A stretch of 64,000 nucleotides of DNA from VXNJ01 sp009840625. GTDB lineage: Bacteria > Chloroflexota > UBA11872 > VXNJ01. Position numbers and translations under genes: made by a program. Within the stretch, counting starts at the first letter, position 1; each line of letters opens with the position of its first letter. Below, one piece after another: positions 1 through 10,129 of this stretch. The stretch is from the NCBI GenBank assembly GCA_965207915.1, contig OZ242304.1, forward strand, positions 434,001 to 498,000. Reading direction: 5' to 3'. Below the pieces are notes generated by a model that searched no databases, was not told where the DNA came from, and worked only from the letters and a program-made list of their open reading frames with translations.

Positions 1-341
1 ATCTGGATGACCTGGTTGTTGGACCGATCGGTCACGAATACGTTGCCCGCCCGGTCAACTGCCAGCCCGGCCAGGGCCGGCGGAACCCCCACTCCGGCCT
101 CATCCCGAAAAGCAGGTGCGAATTCGGCCACCTGCTCAAAAACCGGGTTGATCGGCGCCGGGGCGTAGCCCGCCCGCGCGGCCGGTACGGCGCCGGGATT
201 CCAGACTATTTCAAGTTCAGCTGAAGGGTCGGCCGGGCTCGGCGCCGGGGCAAGCGCGGGTCGTTGTTCGCACCCGGCCGCCAGGGCACCCGCGAGCAAG
301 AGCGCGACGGCACCCAGCGCCGTTCGCACCGCCCGGTTCAA
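1..341 (-). CDS. NHL-repeat lipoprotein, truncated by the window edge
   Basis: Only the N-terminal 113 residues are in the window; the 3' part lies beyond position 1. The TTG start (341-339) overlaps the TGA of the upstream gene (TTGA, 4 nt), so translation is probably coupled. The N-terminus is a lipoprotein signal: a short basic start, a hydrophobic Ala/Leu stretch and the lipobox LAAGC, followed by a Pro/Ala-rich linker. The last visible part, LAVDRAGNVFVTDRSNNQV, is a typical NHL beta-propeller repeat. It is likely an exported, lipid-anchored propeller. The ligand or activity cannot be told from this fragment. Confidence 0.7.
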   Translation of the reverse strand, partial: MNRAVRTALGAVALLLAGALAAGCEQRPALAPAPSPADPSAELEIVWNPGAVPAARAGYAPAPINPVFEQVAEFAPAFRDEAGVGVPPALAGLAVDRAGNVFVTDRSNNQVIQ

Positions 342-721
342 TCCCCGTCGGAGTCGGCGTCGGTCGGATCGAGCATTTCTTCTTCGGCGACCAGACGCCC
401 GCCCTCCACTTTCGAATCAACCATCCGACGGCGCGAGTCAAACTGCAGCCAGACTTGGGCGGGGCGGAACGTTTGCTCGCCCATGACCTGCTTGGTGCAG
501 GTGTAGTGAGTCGGGCTGTCGTGACTCGACCCCGGCGCAAATTCCTGCGTCAAATCGTTGTTCAGATCAACCCGCAGAGTAACGATTTCCTGAGTGCGGT
601 CCATCTCTACGTATATGTAGAGGGCATCGTCGCGCGGTTGATTTCCGAAGAATCCCAAACCGGTTCCATCCTTGGCCGGGCCGTCGCGGCCGGCATCGGA
701 ACGGCAATTGCCGCCTAACAT
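338..721 (-). CDS. Hypothetical protein, 127 aa
   Basis: I do not recognise a family. The frame has the codon bias of its neighbours. The middle reads like alternating strands (DALYIYVEMDRTQEIVTLRV), with an acidic C-terminus ending in DPTDADSDGD. The ATG at 721 has no clear ribosome site and the first 25 residues look unstructured, so the real start may be internal. It ends inside the start of the NHL lipoprotein gene, which suggests one transcript and perhaps a shared envelope role (inference). It runs divergently from miaB across a 29-nt AT-rich gap. Confidence 0.5.
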   Translation of the reverse strand: MLGGNCRSDAGRDGPAKDGTGLGFFGNQPRDDALYIYVEMDRTQEIVTLRVDLNNDLTQEFAPGSSHDSPTHYTCTKQVMGEQTFRPAQVWLQFDSRRRMVDSKVEGGRLVAEEEMLDPTDADSDGD

Positions 722-750
722 TAATTTTTATTAAACGCGACATCCGTACC

Positions 751-2118
751 ATGGCCACCGTCCACGCAGGCCGGCCGCCGGCCCCCCCGACGCCCGGCGT
801 CGGCCGGCACCGCTTCTACATCTGGACCTCCGGCTGCCAGATGAACAAAGACGATTCCGAGCGGATCGCGCGCGCCTTGGTCGCCGCCGGGCACGTGCCC
901 GTTTCTCATCCCGACCGGGCATCGTTTGTGATCCTCAATGGCTGCAGCGTGCGCGACAACTCCGACCGCAAGACCTTCGGACGGATCGGCGCGCTGGGCG
1001 CGCGCAAACGGCGCGAACCGTTCTTGCAGGTGGCGCTGACCGGTTGCACGGTCCGGGCCACGGCGGCGGAGCTGGCGCCCCACCGTCCGAAATTGGACCT
1101 GATCTTCGACAACTCGCGCGTCGAGGAACTCCTGGACCACATGGCCAGCCAGCCGGGACCGGTGGTGGACGACTGGGAGGACTTCTCGCCCCAGGACCTG
1201 CCCGGGTTCGGCAGCCCCACCCGCTACGTGACCGTCATCTACGGGTGCTCCAAGCGCTGCACGTTCTGCATAGTGCCGTTCCGGCGCGGGGGTGAGCGCA
1301 GCCGCCCCCCGGAAGAAATCGAAGACGAAATGCGGACCAAGGCCGCCGAGGGCGCTGTCGAAATAACGCTGCTGGGGCAGATCGTTAACCGGTACGGCCG
1401 CGACCGCGCCGACGGCCCGGACCTGGCCGGTCTGCTGCGGCGCCTGGACCGGCAGGCCATCGTGCCCAGGCTCAGGTTCCTGACCGCCCATCCGCGCCAC
1501 TTCGACCGCTCCCTGGCCGAGGCGATGGCCGAGTGTCAAACGGTCCTGGAGGAGATCAACTTGCCGGTGCAATCGGGCAACGACGAAGTGCTGCGCCGCA
1601 TGGGCCGCGGCTACAACCGAGCCTGGTACCTGGACATGATCGCGATGCTGCGTGACACCGTGCCCGGCGTGGCGATCTCGACCGACGTGATCGTCGGCTT
1701 TCCGGGCGAGACCGAGGACCAGTTCCGATCGACCCTGGAGCTAATGGAAGAGGTCCGATTCGACGTGGTCCACATAGCCGCGTTTTCGCCCCGGATCGGA
1801 ACCGTCGCGGACCGCTGGGGCGACGACATCGATCCGGCGGTGAAGCTGGAGCGGCTGCACCGCTGCGAGAGCTTGCAGAAAGACCTGGCCGAATCGATCA
1901 ATGCCGATCTGGTGGGAAGCAGGCAGCAGGTTTTGATCGAGCAATTGCAGCCCGCCCGGGCGGCCGGTGGCGGACCCCGCTGGATGGGTCGTACGCGAAC
2001 CAACAAACTGGTCTTTGCGCCGGGCAAAGCCCCGCTGGCGCCGAGCCAGATCGTGGACATGGATATCACTGACGCAACCGCCTGGTCGCTGCGGGGGGCA
2101 CCGGTCACCGCCGTCTAA
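751..2118 (+). CDS. miaB: tRNA-2-methylthio-N6-dimethylallyladenosine synthase MiaB
   Basis: A radical-SAM methylthiotransferase that adds a methylthio group to i6A37 of tRNAs decoding UNN codons. All three modules are present in 455 residues. The N-terminal cluster domain has Cys29 (in SGCQMN), Cys65 and Cys99. The radical SAM motif is Cys166-x3-Cys170-x2-Cys173 (YGCSKRCTFC). The C-terminal TRAM domain ends near GRTRTNKLVF. The GCQMN and VTVIYGCSKRCTFCIVP signatures favour MiaB over the RimO and MtaB branches. The first 20 residues are Pro-rich and variable and there is no strong ribosome site at the ATG. The next gene begins 5 nt after the stop. Confidence 0.93.
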   Translation: MATVHAGRPPAPPTPGVGRHRFYIWTSGCQMNKDDSERIARALVAAGHVPVSHPDRASFVILNGCSVRDNSDRKTFGRIGALGARKRREPFLQVALTGCTVRATAAELAPHRPKLDLIFDNSRVEELLDHMASQPGPVVDDWEDFSPQDLPGFGSPTRYVTVIYGCSKRCTFCIVPFRRGGERSRPPEEIEDEMRTKAAEGAVEITLLGQIVNRYGRDRADGPDLAGLLRRLDRQAIVPRLRFLTAHPRHFDRSLAEAMAECQTVLEEINLPVQSGNDEVLRRMGRGYNRAWYLDMIAMLRDTVPGVAISTDVIVGFPGETEDQFRSTLELMEEVRFDVVHIAAFSPRIGTVADRWGDDIDPAVKLERLHRCESLQKDLAESINADLVGSRQQVLIEQLQPARAAGGGPRWMGRTRTNKLVFAPGKAPLAPSQIVDMDITDATAWSLRGAPVTAV

Positions 2119-2123
2119 CGCCG

Positions 2124-3938
2124 ATGGCAGGGTCCAGACTCGGCCGTCGCCGCGCGCTGCTGGCGGGCGGCGCGATTGTCCTGGCGGCCTGTGGGCCCGA
2201 TCCGGCCGCGGCCCCGCCGCTGCAGCTGGTGCGACCTTACTGGCGGCCGGCGCTGCAGGGCGCCGCCGACGCCATCGAGGTGACCCGGCAAATGGAATCC
2301 AACACCCAGTCATTCGCAGCGGGGTTGATTTCACTGCGCCAGTACGCGCTGGCGCTGGGCCGGTACGGACCCGAAATCGGCGACATCGGCCGCTCCCTGG
2401 CACAGCTTGAACCACCGGGCGACGCGCGCGACGCGCACCAGAGCCTGCTCGAATCGGCCGATGCCCTGACCCTTGCCGCCGCCAACATGAACGACTATCT
2501 GCGGGATGAGGATCTTCGCCAGGTGGTCGTGGCGGTCGACGGCCTCAAACGGGCTCGCGCCGCGCTGGGCAGTTTCGTCGCGGCCATCGACGATCCCGGC
2601 TCCCGGGCCGCAATGGAACAGCAGCTGCATGTGCTCGGCGAGATCGAGTTCAGGCCCAACACGGTCAACCGGTTCGCCGTGCTGGTCGGGGAGTTCGGAT
2701 CGGCGGTGGAGGCCGGCGCGCGGCTGGGGCGCTACGACCCGGATGCCGAACTTTCCTCGCGATACCGGGGCTGGGCCGAGGTCGGGCGCTTCGCCGGCGC
2801 CGCGGAGGCGTTGCAATCGGCGGCGGTGTGGGACGGGCGCGGGTTCAAAGTACGGGTAGAGCCAACGCCCGATATCCGCATCGACGTATCAATCGCCAGC
2901 CCGGCCCTTTCGCACCGCGACTGGCGGGAATTGATCTGGTTCCATGACCTGGAGTTCGATCCGATCGCAGTCGCGGTCGCGGGCGACGCTACGGCGGTGG
3001 CGACGATCTCGCGAACCGGCCAGGTCGCATCCGTCGGAAACGGCGGGGCGCGGCTCTGGGATCGGGATCTGAACTTCCCGGCCGACGGGGTTGCGGTCAA
3101 TCGCGACGGCTCGCTTACGGCCGGTTTCGGGTTCTTCGTGGCGCCACTCGACCGTCAGGGCGAACCGGTGTGGCCGCACGTGAAAGATCAATCCGACAAT
3201 CAGTTGATCGAGCAGATTGAATTTGCGGCCGACAGCCTGCTGATGGCCCGCTCGGCCAACAATCGCGGCGAGGGCGGGGCGTTCATTCACCGCGCCGATG
3301 GCCGCAAATGGCGCCTGGACGCCGGTCCCCACAGCAGCGGAATCGGTTCCGCACGACTCAGTTTGGACGGCAGTCTGCTGGCGATTGCCACGGGCGGCGA
3401 GTCCCCGGTCCCGGCGGTGTCTTTCTACGACCTGCGCGACGAGGTCACGTTCCTGCGTAACAGCTTCACCACCGACGTCCCGATAAGCGGTCTGGCCCTG
3501 AGCGGCGACGGCAGCCGGATCGTGTTGGCGACCGCGCTTGCCCTTGAAATCCGGGCCACCGATGACGGTCGCCTGCTGCACCGGGTGCCGATGGAAATAA
3601 TCAACATAGAACCCGATCCGCTCGGCCGGGTCGTGTACGTGACGACCCCAGCCGCTCTGAGCGCGATCGGCATGGACGGGCAGACGATCTGGCAGAACCT
3701 GGATCTTGCCCCGCGCCGGATCGCGGCTTCGAACAATTACCTCGCAACGGTCACCGAGGCTTCCACCATCAGCGTCCTGACCGCCACCGGCGAGCATCTC
3801 GGCGACGCGACGACGCTGGCACCGGTACGGGCAATCGCCCTGGCCGCGGATGTGGATATCCTTATCGCGGCCAGCGCCGAACAACGCCTGCAAGCCTGGC
3901 AGCTGCCGGGAGCGGCGCTGGTGCCCCGCATCGGGTGA
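2124..3938 (+). CDS. Lipoprotein with helical N-domain and beta-propeller C-domain
   Basis: 604 residues, starting 5 nt after miaB. The N-terminus is a lipoprotein signal with a twin-arginine-like run (SRLGRRRALLAGG) and the lipobox VLAAC, so it is probably exported (possibly by Tat) and lipid-anchored. Residues about 30-230 are alpha-helical with Ala/Leu heptads. Residues about 270-600 contain repeated strand-turn units with VAVAGDATAVATISRTG and LALSGDGSRIVLATA patterns like PQQ or WD-type propeller blades, as in outward-facing scaffold or sensor proteins. No catalytic motif is visible. The function is unknown and the pairing with miaB may be only positional. Confidence 0.7.
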   Translation: MAGSRLGRRRALLAGGAIVLAACGPDPAAAPPLQLVRPYWRPALQGAADAIEVTRQMESNTQSFAAGLISLRQYALALGRYGPEIGDIGRSLAQLEPPGDARDAHQSLLESADALTLAAANMNDYLRDEDLRQVVVAVDGLKRARAALGSFVAAIDDPGSRAAMEQQLHVLGEIEFRPNTVNRFAVLVGEFGSAVEAGARLGRYDPDAELSSRYRGWAEVGRFAGAAEALQSAAVWDGRGFKVRVEPTPDIRIDVSIASPALSHRDWRELIWFHDLEFDPIAVAVAGDATAVATISRTGQVASVGNGGARLWDRDLNFPADGVAVNRDGSLTAGFGFFVAPLDRQGEPVWPHVKDQSDNQLIEQIEFAADSLLMARSANNRGEGGAFIHRADGRKWRLDAGPHSSGIGSARLSLDGSLLAIATGGESPVPAVSFYDLRDEVTFLRNSFTTDVPISGLALSGDGSRIVLATALALEIRATDDGRLLHRVPMEIINIEPDPLGRVVYVTTPAALSAIGMDGQTIWQNLDLAPRRIAASNNYLATVTEASTISVLTATGEHLGDATTLAPVRAIALAADVDILIAASAEQRLQAWQLPGAALVPRIG

Positions 3939-4020
3939 CGCCAAAAGCACGCAGGGTTCGAGTCCCAATCGATCTCCCGGCCGCGGGCCGCGCCGTGGCG
4001 CACACGAGGAAAACCAAGTC

Positions 4021-5208
4021 ATGAACATCGCCCCGCTGAAACCATCCGACGAATCGGCAGCGCTAGCGCTGATGAGCGCCTGCTTTGCCGAAGAGCCGAT
4101 CGAATACTTCCGCAGCTACCACCGCCTGCTGCCGTCCGGCCGACCGGACGTGCAGCTGGCCGCCAAGGTCGACGATCGCCTTGTCGGCTACATCGAATGC
4201 CAGTGGGTGGAGCACTACTTCGGCGACCGGACGTTGCCGGTGGCCAACATCGGTGCGCTTTGCACGCACCCGGAATTCCGCCGGCGCGGCATCGCCCGCG
4301 GTCTGCTAAAGGCGGCCTTGCAGCGGGTCGACGCCGACCGGCATCCGCTCACCGGGCTGCACGCCGCCATACCGGAGCCGTACCGCGAGCACGGTTTCTG
4401 GCCGGTTCCGCACACCGAATTCGTGGCCGAGGTTCCAGACTCCCCGCCGGTCCCGGACCGCGGAACGCTTTTTGAGCCGGTGGCCGATGACGATTTGGAT
4501 GAACTTTTCGACCTTTACCGGCACGAGAACCGCCAACTGCTGGGTCCCCTGGTCCGCACGCGCCGCTATTTCAACGGTCAGCACGAATGGATGTCGGTAT
4601 TGCCCCGCGAAGTTGCCTGGGAGACCATGCGGCAGATCGGTCGGTCGGTCGGATATCTGCGATACCGGCGCGAATCCGGATCCCTGAAGGTGCTCGAGGT
4701 CGTGGCCAGCGGCCGCGATCGCGGCCGCGCCGTCGCGGCTCGCCTGCTGCAGCAGGCCCACGCCGACGGATTGGGTCAGGTCAGGGGCCGGGTTTCCCCG
4801 AGGGCACCGTTCGTGCGCGGGATCGAACAGCTGACCGCGGTGGAGATCCGGCGCGGTGAAGGGCTGATGTTTCGGATCAACAACCTGGACGGCCTGCTGG
4901 CCGCGGTCGGCCCGCACCTATCCCTGCGACGCCGCACAGTCGCGGTCACCTCGCCGCCCGTTAATTTGAATGTCGCCGGCCAGGTGCGCTCGCTCAGCTT
5001 CCCTTCGGCCCAGGCGGTCTTCGGACCGGCAGTCGAAGACGCACCGGTGGTGGACCTTTCGGAAGGCGAGTTCCTGGCGCTCGTATTCGGCTGCCCGGGC
5101 AGCGCCGCGGCGCTGCAAAAAGGTGATTTGCGAGTTGACTCGCGCGCGCAGCTGGAGGCCGTTTTCCCTGAGGACGGCTGGGTCCTCTGGGAGGCCGATC
5201 ACTACTGA
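4021..5208 (+). CDS. GNAT-family N-acetyltransferase, Eis-like
   Basis: 395 residues, close to the size of the Eis family (two GNAT folds plus a sterol-carrier-like C-domain). The first GNAT domain (about 1-135) contains the acetyl-CoA loop signature CTHPEFRRRGIARGLLKAAL. The second GNAT-like domain spans about 150-285. The C-terminal 110 residues have the SCP2-like pattern with the VNLNVAGQVRSLSF and DGWVLWEADHY strands. Eis proteins acetylate amines such as aminoglycosides and protein lysines; the substrate here is unknown. The ATG at 4021 is chosen because GAGGAAAA sits 8 nt upstream; a longer frame exists but overlaps the previous gene. Confidence 0.8.
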   Translation: MNIAPLKPSDESAALALMSACFAEEPIEYFRSYHRLLPSGRPDVQLAAKVDDRLVGYIECQWVEHYFGDRTLPVANIGALCTHPEFRRRGIARGLLKAALQRVDADRHPLTGLHAAIPEPYREHGFWPVPHTEFVAEVPDSPPVPDRGTLFEPVADDDLDELFDLYRHENRQLLGPLVRTRRYFNGQHEWMSVLPREVAWETMRQIGRSVGYLRYRRESGSLKVLEVVASGRDRGRAVAARLLQQAHADGLGQVRGRVSPRAPFVRGIEQLTAVEIRRGEGLMFRINNLDGLLAAVGPHLSLRRRTVAVTSPPVNLNVAGQVRSLSFPSAQAVFGPAVEDAPVVDLSEGEFLALVFGCPGSAAALQKGDLRVDSRAQLEAVFPEDGWVLWEADHY

Positions 5209-5233
5209 CGGCAAGCGGGCAGCGGCATAGAAT
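5205..5233 (+). promoter_or_regulatory. Putative sigma70 promoter of the peroxiredoxin gene
   Basis: CTGACG (5205-5210) and TAGAAT (5228-5233) are separated by 17 nt, about 46 nt before the peroxiredoxin ATG. The -10 resembles a motif seen before several other genes in this window. Confidence 0.5.
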
Positions 5234-5278
5234 TTTGGCCAGCGAGCGAACCCGCACCCGGAATTCAAGGTTGGAATT

Positions 5279-5731
5279 ATGTCTTTAAACGTCGGTGACC
5301 TGGCCCCCGATTTCGAACTCCTCAACGGCGCCGGCGATACGGTGCGGCTGTCCGACTTCAAGGGCCAGAAGGTGATAGTGGTCTTCTATCCGCTCGCTTT
5401 TTCGGGGATCTGCCAGAACGAATTGACCGATTACAACGCCAAGGCCGACCGCATCAAGGCCGCCGGGGCCAGGGTTCTGGGCGTATCGGTCGACAGCTTC
5501 TTCGCCGTCGGGGCGTTCGCCGACGCGATCGGACTCGACGATTCAATTACGCTGCTCTCGGACTTCCCTGACCACGCCGCCGGCGAAGCCTACGGGGCCT
5601 ACAACAGCGAGACCGGTTTCAATGAACGCGTGACGGTGGTAATCGACGAGGATGGCCGGATCGTCTACAAGGTCCACAATCCGGCCCCCGACCGCCGCGA
5701 CGAGGAAGAGGCGCTGGCCGCCCTCGGCTAG
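5279..5731 (+). CDS. 1-Cys peroxiredoxin, AhpE-like
   Basis: A thiol peroxidase that reduces peroxides through one reactive cysteine. The 150-residue protein has the peroxidatic motif P38-x3-S42-x2-C45 in FYPLAFSGICQNEL, nearly identical to the motif of actinobacterial AhpE. Cys45 is the only cysteine, so there is no resolving Cys and an external thiol must recycle it. An AAGG ribosome site lies 8 nt before the ATG, and a promoter-like element lies upstream. It converges with clpC, leaving 26 nt between the stops. Confidence 0.9.
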   Translation: MSLNVGDLAPDFELLNGAGDTVRLSDFKGQKVIVVFYPLAFSGICQNELTDYNAKADRIKAAGARVLGVSVDSFFAVGAFADAIGLDDSITLLSDFPDHAAGEAYGAYNSETGFNERVTVVIDEDGRIVYKVHNPAPDRRDEEEALAALG

Positions 5732-5757
5732 ATTTTTCCGGTTTGGCGGCGGCCCGG

Positions 5758-8232
<2,475 letters not shown>

Positions 8233-8290
8233 TTGTCTATTCCCGTTTACTCAATGGACTTTCTGAATCACCCGCGGCTAATTGGCCCGG

Positions 8291-8692
8291 TCACTGCGTG
8301 GCGCGCCGCAGGATCCGCTTGAGGCGCGCTATCTCGTTGTGAAGCTGGTTGACCTCGCGCCGATGGGCAAGGGCCTGCTCATCGAGTTCGATCCGATGCC
8401 GGCGGCGCATCTCCTCGACGCGGTCGTGCAGCTCGAGGATGATTTCGACCCCCGACAGGTTGGCCCCCTCGTCCTGAGTCAATTCACGTATCCGCCGCAC
8501 GCGCTGCACGTCGCGCATCGAATACATTCGCACCGATCCGTCGGACCGAATGGGATTCACCAGCCCGACGCGCTCGTAGTGGCGCAGGGTCTGCGGATGG
8601 GTGCCGGTCATCTTGGCGACCACCCCGATGAAGAACCCTTTCACGTCGTTGTCGTCGCGCGGCCCGCGCCGGCCGCGCCGGTCATCTGCCAT
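8291..8692 (-). CDS. hspR: Heat-shock repressor HspR, MerR family
   Basis: 133 residues with an N-terminal winged-helix MerR domain (about 18-85; FIGVVAKMTGTHPQTLRHYE and GLVNPIRSDGSVRMYS) and a C-terminal coiled-coil rich in Arg, Leu and Glu. HspR binds HAIR inverted repeats and represses the dnaK operon, with DnaK as co-repressor. It overlaps the 3' end of dnaJ by 11 nt, so it is co-transcribed with its targets, giving autoregulation. A HAIR-like repeat is present at the lon promoter upstream of the block. Confidence 0.9.
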   Translation of the reverse strand: MADDRRGRRGPRDDNDVKGFFIGVVAKMTGTHPQTLRHYERVGLVNPIRSDGSVRMYSMRDVQRVRRIRELTQDEGANLSGVEIILELHDRVEEMRRRHRIELDEQALAHRREVNQLHNEIARLKRILRRATQ

Positions 8693-9632
8693 TGCTTGCC
8701 TCCAGATCCTCCCCGCGCAGCTTCGCCAGGTCCCGGATCAGATCCCGCTGCTGGCCATCCAGCCCCTTGGGAGTGGTCACGTTCACTTTCACGAACAGGT
8801 CTCCCCGCTCGCCTTTGCCCATTTGCGGCAGCCCCTTGCCGCGCAGCCGCAGGCGCGCGCCCTGAGATACCTCGGGCGGCACCCGGACCCGCAGCTTTTC
8901 GCCGCCCAGCGTCGACACCACTGCGCGCGTGCCCAGGGCCGCCGCCGTCATCGGGATTGAAATATCGGTCTCGAGATTTACCCCGTTGCGGCGCATGCTG
9001 GGGTGATCGAGCACCCTGACCTTCAGGAATAGATCGCCGCGGGTGCCGTCCGGACGCACGCCGCCTTCGCCGGCCAGGCGGATCCGCGCCCCGGGGCGGA
9101 CCCCGGGCGGAATCTTGACCCGCAGGCGCCGGTTGGCGGTGCCACCGATCCCGTCCGGCGACCGGACCGAAATCATCCGCTGGGAACCGTTGAGGATCTC
9201 TTCCAGGGTCACGTCGACTTCGTGCGCCACGTCGGCGGCGCGGGCCCCGGCGGACTGGCGCGCGCCCCGGGCGCCGGCGGCGGCGCCAAAACTGCCGAAG
9301 AGCTGCTCGAAGAAATCGGAGAACCCGGCGCCGCCCATCGGCCCGTGCCCGCCGAAGCCGGGGCCCCCGAAACCGGCCTGGCGCATGGCCGCCTCGAACG
9401 AGCCGTGCTGGCGGTAGGCCGAACCGAACCGGTCGTAGCGGGCCTTCTTCTCCGGATCGGAGAGGACTTGGTGGGCCTCGTTGATTTCCTTGAAACGGGC
9501 CTCCGCCTTGGGGTCCCCGGGATTGACGTCGGGGTGGTACTTGCGCGCCAGTCGCCGGTAGGCGCGTTTGATCGCGTCGGCGTCAGCCGAGCGGTCGAGC
9601 TCAAGAATCTTGTAGTAATCGCGGTACTCCAC
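8682..9632 (-). CDS. dnaJ: DnaJ-family co-chaperone, CbpA-like (no zinc finger)
   Basis: A 316-residue J-protein. The J domain (about 5-70) contains the HPD motif (KYHPDVNPG) that stimulates the DnaK ATPase. A Gly/Phe-rich linker (about 80-120) leads into two C-terminal peptide-binding domains. There is no CxxCxGxG zinc-finger region, so by architecture it is of the CbpA type, although it sits in the canonical dnaJ position. The GTG start lies 2 nt after the grpE stop. Confidence 0.9.
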   Translation of the reverse strand: MEYRDYYKILELDRSADADAIKRAYRRLARKYHPDVNPGDPKAEARFKEINEAHQVLSDPEKKARYDRFGSAYRQHGSFEAAMRQAGFGGPGFGGHGPMGGAGFSDFFEQLFGSFGAAAGARGARQSAGARAADVAHEVDVTLEEILNGSQRMISVRSPDGIGGTANRRLRVKIPPGVRPGARIRLAGEGGVRPDGTRGDLFLKVRVLDHPSMRRNGVNLETDISIPMTAAALGTRAVVSTLGGEKLRVRVPPEVSQGARLRLRGKGLPQMGKGERGDLFVKVNVTTPKGLDGQQRDLIRDLAKLRGEDLEASNGR

Positions 9633-9634
9633 GG

Positions 9635-10129
9635 TTAGGTTCCGCCTTGCTGGGGCGGTCCCGCCACCTGGACCTGTGCGGGCCGCAGGACGACCCCGTC
9701 GGCCCGGTATCCAGTCCGGACCACGGCCACGATTTGGCCCTCGTCAACTTCGTCGCTGGGCAGGCAGGCCACCACCTCGTGCAATCGCGGGTCGAAATGC
9801 CCCGCCGCCGGGACGGCTTCCAACCCGGCCCGGCCCAGGGTTTCCAGCAACTGGGTGCGCACCATTCCAATGCCGACAGCGAGCTGATCGTCCGGATCGG
9901 CAGCCGCCTGCAGCGCCCGCTCGAGGTTGTCTAGCACCGGCAACAACCCGGACAGCAATTCCTGCCGGGCACCCGCTACCGCTTCCTGGCGACGACGCTC
10001 CGAGCGCCGCCGCAGATTCTCCAGGTCGGCCTGCAACCGCAGGATCTGGTTCTGCAGCTCATCGACTCCGCAGGCGTCGTCGGGGGATTCCGGCGACGGC
10101 CTGGGGGCGGACTCGGAGACCACGCTCAC
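9635..10129 (-). CDS. grpE: Nucleotide exchange factor GrpE
   Basis: Releases ADP from DnaK. The 164 residues show the GrpE layout: a disordered acidic/Pro N-terminus, a long coiled-coil helix (about 25-75, ELQNQILRLQADLENLRRRS) and the beta domain near the C-terminus with FDPRLHEVVA and VVRTGYRADGVVLRPAQV. The GTG start overlaps the dnaK stop by 4 nt (GTGA), which suggests coupled translation. Confidence 0.93.
   Translation of the reverse strand: MSVVSESAPRPSPESPDDACGVDELQNQILRLQADLENLRRRSERRRQEAVAGARQELLSGLLPVLDNLERALQAAADPDDQLAVGIGMVRTQLLETLGRAGLEAVPAAGHFDPRLHEVVACLPSDEVDEGQIVAVVRTGYRADGVVLRPAQVQVAGPPQQGGT

Noticed and set aside
3944..3985. GGTTCGAGTCCC box (3955-3966) like a tRNA T-arm after the propeller lipoprotein gene
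   Set aside because: The T-stem pairs only 3 bp, no acceptor partner lies at the right distance and most of a tRNA would have to overlap coding sequence. A CCGGGAG/CTCCCGG pair nearby is offset from the T-arm.
8233..8290. HAIR-like half-site (TTGAGT) between hspR and clpC
   Set aside because: Only one half matches the HspR consensus; the other half is unrelated.
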